64,000 nucleotides of DNA, taken from contig JALHQH010000001.1 of NCBI GenBank assembly GCA_022842065.1, positions 372,001 to 436,000 on the forward strand, in the 5' to 3' direction. Both the position numbers and the translations under genes were made by a program. This DNA comes from Caldilineaceae bacterium. Lineage in GTDB: Bacteria; Chloroflexota; Anaerolineae; Caldilineales; Caldilineaceae. Below, piece by piece: positions 56,621-64,000 of the stretch. Every line of letters starts with the position of its first letter. Positions within the stretch are counted from its first letter, which is position 1. The notes under the pieces were generated by a model. That model did no database searches. It was given only the letters and a program-made list of their open reading frames with translations, and was not told where the DNA came from.

Positions 56621-56719
56621 CACCTGTTCATTGGCAAACAGTCACACCACAAATGCAAGAGGTAATCGTTCTTTATAGAACAAGCACAGCAATTAGGCGA
56701 TGAATGGTTTAGGCAGTAA
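56608..56719 (+). pseudogene. AbiEii-type toxin, copy 1, internal deletion remnant
   Basis: The first ~22 codons (MATLTPVHWQTVTPQMQEV) match the start of the toxin at 59011. They run directly into the last 15 codons of the same gene in another frame: FIEQAQQLGDEWFRQ (56672-56716) aligns with FYIEQAQALGGQWFGR of copy 2. About 550 bp containing the whole catalytic core are missing. The joined frame stops at 56703. A dead toxin with a retained antitoxin. Confidence 0.85.
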
Positions 56720-56737
56720 ACTTTTGCATAGCTCATT

Positions 56738-57634
56738 TTAACGTCGATTCACCACCAACACCCCAATGACAATCAGCACCATCCCTATTCCCATCCCCAG
56801 CGTAATCGTCTCGCCCAGAAGTAATACGCCAAAGAGAATCGCCACCAGCGGCACGACATAACTGACCATGGCAATCGTGGTTGTGCCGAAGGTGCGCGTG
56901 ATGTAGAAAGCAAGCAACTGCGCCACCACCGTACTCACCGTCGCCGTAAAGAGCAGCGCGCCCCAGCCGCGCAGGGTGATCTGACTAAGTGCCGGTGGAT
57001 GGAACCAGACGGCAACAGGCGCAATCAACAAGGCCGCCACCAGTAACCGAATGCTGGTCACATCAAAGACATCAACCCCTTGCATCTGCTTGCGAATATA
57101 GACCGCGACAAAAGCGTCAGAGAGCAGTGCCGTATAGACAAATAGATAGCCCAGTGGGTTCGCCTGGGTGACATCGGGCAAGCCGCTTTCGCCCAAGGCA
57201 ATGATCAACACCGCGCCACTGAGCGCGGTTAAGATGCCAATGACCATGGTCCGGGTCAAGCGCGCTTCTGCCAAGAAAAAGTGCGCCACCGTCACGGTGA
57301 GCACGGGCGCGGTGGTGACCAGCAGCGCGGTCAGGCCTGCCGATTGAAATTGGAGCGCACCCACAAAGCCGATAAATGGAATCGCCGTGCCAAAGAGACC
57401 GACGATGATGCCGCTACGCCAGACCTTGGGGTCGCGTGACCAGTGGCGCTGGGGCGAAACGGCATAGATCACCCCAAAGATGGCCACGGCAATGCTCAGC
57501 CGCAAGCCGATAAAAACATAGGGATCAAATTCACGAATACCAAAGCGCGAGAGCACCAGGTTAAGGCCCCAGGCCAAACCTAGCGCCAAGACATACGGTA
57601 ACGCTTTAGCATCCACGACGTGCATCCCCTTCAT
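56738..57634 (-). CDS. EamA/DMT family transporter
   Basis: About 298 residues with ten predicted helices in two EamA repeats, the drug/metabolite transporter fold (LPYVLALGLAWGLNLVLSRFGIREF; later VVPLVAILFGVLLLGETITLGMGIGMVLIVIGVLVV). ATG 57634 is preferred but 57625 is possible. Exporters of this group move amino acids or other metabolites; substrate unknown. It faces the disrupted toxin remnant and ends close to it. Confidence 0.88.
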   Translation of the reverse strand: MKGMHVVDAKALPYVLALGLAWGLNLVLSRFGIREFDPYVFIGLRLSIAVAIFGVIYAVSPQRHWSRDPKVWRSGIIVGLFGTAIPFIGFVGALQFQSAGLTALLVTTAPVLTVTVAHFFLAEARLTRTMVIGILTALSGAVLIIALGESGLPDVTQANPLGYLFVYTALLSDAFVAVYIRKQMQGVDVFDVTSIRLLVAALLIAPVAVWFHPPALSQITLRGWGALLFTATVSTVVAQLLAFYITRTFGTTTIAMVSYVVPLVAILFGVLLLGETITLGMGIGMVLIVIGVLVVNRR

Positions 57635-57729
57635 TATTGCGCAAGCATCGGCCAACAAATGTGTGTCACAATACAAGAGTTCGGTTACTTTGTCGAGTTG
57701 GCGGGGATAGGACTGGATGAGTGATTGCG

Positions 57730-57738
57730 TGGTATAAT
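57730..57738 (+). promoter_or_regulatory. extended -10 promoter upstream of the DUF4058 remnant
   Basis: TGGTATAAT, followed about 30 nt later by AAAGGAGCC-GTG, a ribosome site with a start codon that leads only into eight codons. It appears to be the surviving front of a lost gene. Confidence 0.4.
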
Positions 57739-57780
57739 GGCGCGCGGGTGAGACGATTAGGAAAGGAGCCGTGAAGGTAA

Positions 57781-58056
57781 ATCCTGCTGGTTAAGCGTGG
57801 TCGACATGTCAACCCAGAGGCTTACGCCGACATTTGGCCGGTGCAACGCAACGAAGCGCTTCCCCTGTTGCCGATTCCACTCGATGATCCGGATCCCGAT
57901 GTGATCCTTGACATGAACGAGATCATTCGCACCGTCTATGACCGTGCCCGCTATGCCTTGCGCATTGATTAACGCCAACCCGTACCACCACCGGCTTTGC
58001 GTCCGGCCCTGTTGGACTGGGTACAACAGCAACTGGCGCTGGCTACCCAGCCCTGA
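57781..58056 (+). pseudogene. DUF4058 C-terminal fragment with in-frame stop
   Basis: Reading from 57781 gives ILLVKRGRHVNPEAYADIW, then ALPLLPIPLDDPDPDVILDM and TVYDRARYALRID, stop. The frame continues RQPVPPPALRPALLDWVQQQ to 58056. This matches the C-terminal third of DUF4058 proteins, including the expected RIDY-QP junction, where the Tyr codon has become TAA (57970-57972). The N-terminal two thirds are missing. A clear gene remnant; DUF4058 proteins occur with Uma2-type nucleases. Confidence 0.8.
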
Positions 58057-58078
58057 CTTACGAAGTGGGATTTTATGG

Positions 58079-58414
58079 TTAATGGAACTGGCGGCGGTAG
58101 GCTTGAATCAAGTTGGTCTCGATCACATTGTGAAGGGGGATCTGCTTGCCTGGATGAACTTTGGCCGCGTCCATAATCTTCTGCACACAGCGGCTACAGA
58201 GAAAGTAGCCGATCAAGATGCCCTGTTCCCGATAGATAAAGGCATTTAACGAGATCCCTTGTTGCCCTTTGCCTTTGATCGCGTCAATCTCGCGGCGGCA
58301 ACCTGGGCAAGGATCTGGTTGATAAAACCAATAACCTTTGATGGCGGCACCAAATTGGGCACGCGCCTGGGCATAAAACTGGGCCAGCATGGCGTCAATC
58401 TCTGGTGAATTCAT
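58079..58414 (-). CDS. hypothetical protein with paired CxxC (zinc-ribbon-like)
   Basis: 111 residues, start with AAAGG upstream. Two CxxC knuckles, DPCPGCRRE (~36) and LCSRCVQK (~76), flank a ~35-residue beta-rich segment, suggesting a single zinc site. The remainder is helical. No family recognised. It is convergent with the DUF4058 remnant. Confidence 0.65.
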   Translation of the reverse strand: MNSPEIDAMLAQFYAQARAQFGAAIKGYWFYQPDPCPGCRREIDAIKGKGQQGISLNAFIYREQGILIGYFLCSRCVQKIMDAAKVHPGKQIPLHNVIETNLIQAYRRQFH

Positions 58415-58527
58415 TACGGGGCCTTTCCTGGTTTGTGGCTAGCCGCGATTCGGGTTCGGTGACAAAGAGCATAACACCGTCAAGCCGATGTCGGTATCAG
58501 GCAGGTTGCTTAATCATTCAAGTACCC

Positions 58528-58593
58528 CTATAACAACGGCCTGCCCCCATCCATCGGAATGATACAGCCCGTCGAAAAGGTCGACAGTTGTCG
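58528..58593 (-). pseudogene. 3' fragment of an SDR gene
   Basis: On the minus strand 58593-58528 reads RQLSTFSTGCIIPMDGGRPL, L, stop. This closely matches the end of the intact SDR at 59725 (QLTFSTGCIIPVDGGRPLL). Homology stops abruptly upstream of about 58593. One extra residue shows it came from a related but separate SDR gene or diverged after duplication. Confidence 0.82.
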
Positions 58594-58658
58594 TGCAAGA
58601 AATTATAACTTACCGCTGAGTAGCAGTAGCCAAATGGCTAGCCTCACTTTACATTGAG

Positions 58659-58667
58659 TGTTATAAT
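58659..58667 (+). promoter_or_regulatory. extended -10 promoter of the copy 2 antitoxin gene
   Basis: TGTTATAAT, 42 nt upstream of the ATG at 58709. A matching -35 is not obvious. Confidence 0.5.
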
Positions 58668-58708
58668 CTTCGCAACTTGCTTACACACGTGAGGGAAAGC
58701 AGATAACC

Positions 58709-59023
58709 ATGACTAAGATTACTTTACCCGTGGGCGACGAGCTGCCACGCACATTAGCGGCTTATTTTCAGGAATATGATTTTAACCAAATTGATCCTGT
58801 TCAACATGCCGACTTAGTCATTGAGCGTGTATTAGCCTATGGCGATCGCAGCGAACTGCACTGGCTATTTCGTCGCTACGAGCGTAGCGCAGTCATTGAC
58901 TGGGTTACGCGACTTGGCGCCCGCCGGTTGCCGTGGCGGCGTTACAATCTTTGGTGTGTACTTTTGTATCTGCCCCAAGCACGCCGCCTCCGACCAGAGG
59001 GACAACAGATATGGCCCCATTGA
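58709..59023 (+). CDS. antitoxin-like DUF6922-type protein, copy 2
   Basis: 104 residues. LPRTLAAYFQEYDFNQIDPV and HADLVIERVLAYGDRSELHW align almost residue for residue with copy 1. It has its own extended -10 promoter and a GAGGGAAAG ribosome site. Its last 13 nt overlap the toxin ATG at 59011. The frame is intact. Role as antitoxin is inferred from the toxin-like neighbour and family habit. Confidence 0.75.
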   Translation: MTKITLPVGDELPRTLAAYFQEYDFNQIDPVQHADLVIERVLAYGDRSELHWLFRRYERSAVIDWVTRLGARRLPWRRYNLWCVLLYLPQARRLRPEGQQIWPH

Positions 59024-59669
59024 CGCTAGTTCACTGGCAGACCATTACGCCCCAAATGCATGAGGTTCTCTGTTACTTGGGTGTCCAAGATTTTATGGCA
59101 GAATTCTACTTGGCTGGTGGCACTGCTTTGGCGTTGCGTGAAGGCCACCGCATTTCAATTGATTTAGTTTTTTTTCAGCTACCAATGAACTCACTATAAC
59201 CACCAGACAAATTATCACGCAGAAATTAACTCCGTTAAACCCCCAGCTATTGGAGGATGTTGATGGCAACCTGCTGCTTCGATTAGATGATTTGCGTGTT
59301 GGCTTCTTTGGTTACGGGCATCCACTACTCACACAGACAGACAGCATTGAGGGTGTTGCTGTCGCGGCACGAGTAGATATCGGCTTGATGAAACTGGATG
59401 CCTTGATCAGTCGCGGCAGTCGCAAAGACTTTTACGACCTTTACATCATTATGCAAGCAATTCCTTTACTTGACCTATTGGCATTGGCACGTACGAAATA
59501 TCCATATAGTCGGGATTTTGAACTCATGGCAGTTGAGAGTCTTGTGTTTTTTGAGAATGCTGACCGTGACCTACAGCCACAGTTATTGATTGAGCTACCT
59601 TGGCCTACAGTACGGGCATTTTACATTGAGCAAGCACAAGCGTTAGGTGGCCAGTGGTTTGGTCGGTGA
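59011..59669 (+). pseudogene. AbiEii-type nucleotidyltransferase toxin, copy 2, frameshifted at a T8 tract
   Basis: The first part (MAPLTLVHWQTITPQMHEVL, ... EFYLAGGTALALREGHRISI) is the nucleotidyltransferase core with the GG-x-ALAL hallmark. At 59168-59175 a run of eight Ts shifts the frame and the first ORF stops at 59199. One more T would join it to TNELTITTRQIITQKLTPLN and the second ORF, which ends QAQALGGQWFGR at 59669. The expected catalytic DLDFF reads DLVFF, so a metal-binding Asp is also lost. Either a dead gene or one rescued by slippage, though the missing Asp argues for decay. Confidence 0.82.
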
Positions 59670-59724
59670 GATATTGCACGACAGACTCGCGAAAAAGACC
59701 TTTATGTTCGCGATTGACGGCGGT

Positions 59725-61941
<2,217 letters not shown>

Positions 61942-63244
61942 TGCGCTCCTCCGTTTGGTTCCCATAGCGCCGCACACGCAGATCCGCTTGCTCCTTGTGT
62001 CCCCAGAAATTCTCGATGGCGCAGAGGCGGGAGCAGTACTCGCCGATCAGCGCGCTGGCTTCTGGTTTGACGGTTTGATAGGTCACCGTCTTCAAGAACT
62101 TGCCGACCCACAGCCCGCCCGTATAACGCGCCGCGCGCTTGGTCGGCAAGGTGTGGTTGGTGCCGATCACCTTGTCGCCATAGGCCACGTTCGTCTCTGG
62201 TCCCAGGAAGAGCGCGCCATAGTTGGTCATGTGATCGAGGAAGTAGCGGGGATTTTGGGTGAGCACTTCCACATGTTCGCACGCGATCTGGTCAGCGACC
62301 TGCACCATCTCAGCGTCGCTCTTGGCCAGGATGATCTGTCCATAATCGCGCCAGGCTACGCCGGCTACATCAGCCGTGGGCAAGGTTTCCAGTTGACGGC
62401 CAATCTCATGTTCGATCTCATTGACCAGCCGTTGACTCGTCGTCAGCAGAATCGCCGGGGAAGTGGGACCATGTTCGGCTTGGCCGAGTAGATCGGTGGC
62501 AACCATTTCGGCGTCGGCGGTATCATCGGCGATGACCAGGATTTCGGTGGGACCGGCGAGCAGATCAATCCCGACCCGGCCAAAGAGTTGTCGTTTGGCT
62601 TCGGCGACATAGGCGTTGCCCGGCCCCACCAGCATATCAACCGGCGCAATCGTCTCGGTGCCCAAGGCCATTGCCGCCACCGCCTGGACGCCACCCAAAA
62701 TATAAATTTCGTCCGCCCCGCCCAGGTGCATCGCCGTGATCGTTGCCGCCGGCAGTTGGCCGTTGATCGGCGGGGTGCAGGCGATCACCCGCTTAACCCC
62801 CGCTACCCTGGCGGTGATCACGCTCATGTGCGCCGACGCGACCATCGGGTAGCGTCCGCCGGGGACATAACAACCAACGCTGTTGACCGGAATATTTTTG
62901 TGGCCCAGGGTCACGCCAGGCAGCGTTTCGACTTCGACATCTTGGATCGCCGCCCGTTGGGCCTGAGCAAAGTTACGTACCTGAGCTTGCGCAAATTTGA
63001 TATCGTCAATGGTCTGCGCGGGCAAACTTGCCATGATCGTTTCGATCTCAGCTGTGCTCAGGCGAAAGCTGGGCGGGGACCACTTGTCCAGTCGCGCAGA
63101 GAGTTCACGTACCGCCCCATCACCCCCTGCTTCCACTTCGGCGAGGATGCCTTCGACGACTTCTCGCACTTTGGCATCAGCGGCGCGGGCGGCTTGTTCG
63201 GTAATGCCGGATTTGATAACTTTCATACACGTTTTACCTTTGTT

Positions 63245-64000
63245 TTATACTTCAACACCCACCAAATAGATCCGCAAGATCTTTTCATCAACGGTCACTT
63301 CAAAGAGCTCGCTCTGGTCGACCAGTAGTGGATTTTGAGCCAATTGTTCATCAAAGATCACCAGATAGCCTTTGTGTAGACCGACGGCGGTGAGATAGCG
63401 CAATAATTGCACTTTGCCCGCTTCGTACCTGGCCTTGTCATACCAAACCTTGGTCTCGACAATGAAGCGCTGGCTACGATAAAAGGCCATAATATCGATT
63501 TCCCCGGCGCTGGAAACCGACTCAAGCGTGACATAGCCTTGGATCGTATCGAGGGCTGCGGTCAAATAGCTCAGTAACAGATATTGGCCGCTGATCTCCA
63601 AGGGGCGGCCCGTTTTGGCACTTTTGAGCAAACGCACCCCATGTTCAGTCATAAAGGCGCGAAAATGATCGAGCAGCGCGTCAAAATTGAGCAGCCCATC
63701 GACCAAATAACGATGGACCAACCCACCATCGATTGGCAGCGGTTCGGGCGGTGTGGCAAAACGCAGCAATAGCATCTTGCGGTAAATTGGATTGCCGATG
63801 CGGGCATAGCGCAGGCTATTCTCGTCTTCCACTACGCGTAGGACACCATACATGATTAGCTCTTGCGTCCCATCGTCGAGGAAATCGGTGCGCGATTGAT
63901 TATAGAACAACATCGGCAACAGCCGTTGGCGATGGGGTGTCGCTTTCGAGAGCATGGAATAAAAGTGAGAGTTGTTTTCACTCACCAGGCGCGCCAATGC
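63245..64000 (-). CDS. ATPase-associated PD-(D/E)XK nuclease-domain protein (partial, 5' end outside window)
   Basis: The frame enters from beyond 64000 and ends at 63245, giving ~251 residues of C-terminus. The last ~100 residues show a PD-(D/E)XK core: VSSAGEIDIMAFYRSQRFIVETKVWYDKARYEAGKVQLLRYL, with Asp and Glu-x-Lys. The preceding part resembles the winged-helix/C-terminal region of AAA-like ATPases of the type fused to such nucleases (NPIYRKMLLLRF). These proteins are multicopy in many Bacteria and Archaea; function uncertain. Confidence 0.75.
   Translation of the reverse strand, partial: ALARLVSENNSHFYSMLSKATPHRQRLLPMLFYNQSRTDFLDDGTQELIMYGVLRVVEDENSLRYARIGNPIYRKMLLLRFATPPEPLPIDGGLVHRYLVDGLLNFDALLDHFRAFMTEHGVRLLKSAKTGRPLEISGQYLLLSYLTAALDTIQGYVTLESVSSAGEIDIMAFYRSQRFIVETKVWYDKARYEAGKVQLLRYLTAVGLHKGYLVIFDEQLAQNPLLVDQSELFEVTVDEKILRIYLVGVEV

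Overview
The window looks like a chromosomal segment of a Chloroflexota bacterium, probably of the Caldilineae/Anaerolineae type. This is inferred from gene content (Uma2, DUF4058 and Rpn-like nucleases, carbohydrate ABC transporters with LacI control, rhodopsin-free heterotroph metabolism), from secreted proteins ending in a short LPLV-like tail, and from intergenic DNA filled with short repeated words folded into hairpins. No rRNA, tRNA, prophage or CRISPR array was found. Several genes appear to use TTG or GTG starts.

Layout. 1-1229 is the 5' part of an ABC exporter. 1.6-8 kb holds sugar-acid and polyol catabolism genes (enolase-superfamily dehydratase, 2-hydroxyacid dehydrogenase, Gfo/Idh/MocA oxidoreductase, SDR) with a VapBC-like toxin-antitoxin pair and a Uma2 nuclease between them. 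8-12.4 kb is an ABC-2 exporter operon containing a small (p)ppGpp-hydrolase-like HD protein. 12.4-21.6 kb is a minus-strand carbohydrate-uptake locus: LacI regulator with a visible operator, substrate-binding lipoprotein, two permeases, a membrane spermidine-synthase-like protein and a large glycosidase. 21.9-29.2 kb carries a SelA-like PLP enzyme, thioredoxin-like protein, secreted sugar dehydrogenase, amidohydrolase, an orphan Tat-exported binding protein and a nitroreductase.

29.6-45.7 kb is mostly housekeeping: phosphohexomutase, TatD, polyprenyl diphosphate synthase, GT2, a kelch protein, a YyaL-type protein, TsaB and endonuclease IV, plus a 760-residue Ala/Pro-rich protein with repeated basic RGR modules. 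45.9-51.1 kb is a cluster of three radical SAM genes, two of them tandem B12-domain paralogues, interleaved with small conserved hypotheticals. 51.2-51.9 kb is non-coding and ends in a 195-bp element with 18-bp terminal inverted repeats and an 8-bp target duplication, a probable MITE.

51.9-55.2 kb has redox enzymes and a Nudix hydrolase. 55.3-60 kb is a turnover region with Uma2 and TfoX proteins, two copies of an antitoxin gene each followed by a disrupted AbiEii-type toxin (one by deletion, one by a T-tract frameshift plus loss of a key Asp), a DUF4058 remnant and a 3' fragment of an SDR gene. 59.7-63.2 kb is a tightly overlapping four-gene operon (HisD-like dehydrogenase, APH-like kinase, GIY-YIG protein, SDR). 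The right edge holds the 3' part of an ATPase/PD-(D/E)XK protein.

The strongest structural themes beyond ordinary genes are (i) near-perfect intergenic palindromes, some sharing a core sequence; (ii) hairpins built from tandem 7-12-nt words; (iii) the LPLV-like C-terminal tail on three exported proteins; and (iv) gene decay around the toxin-antitoxin copies.
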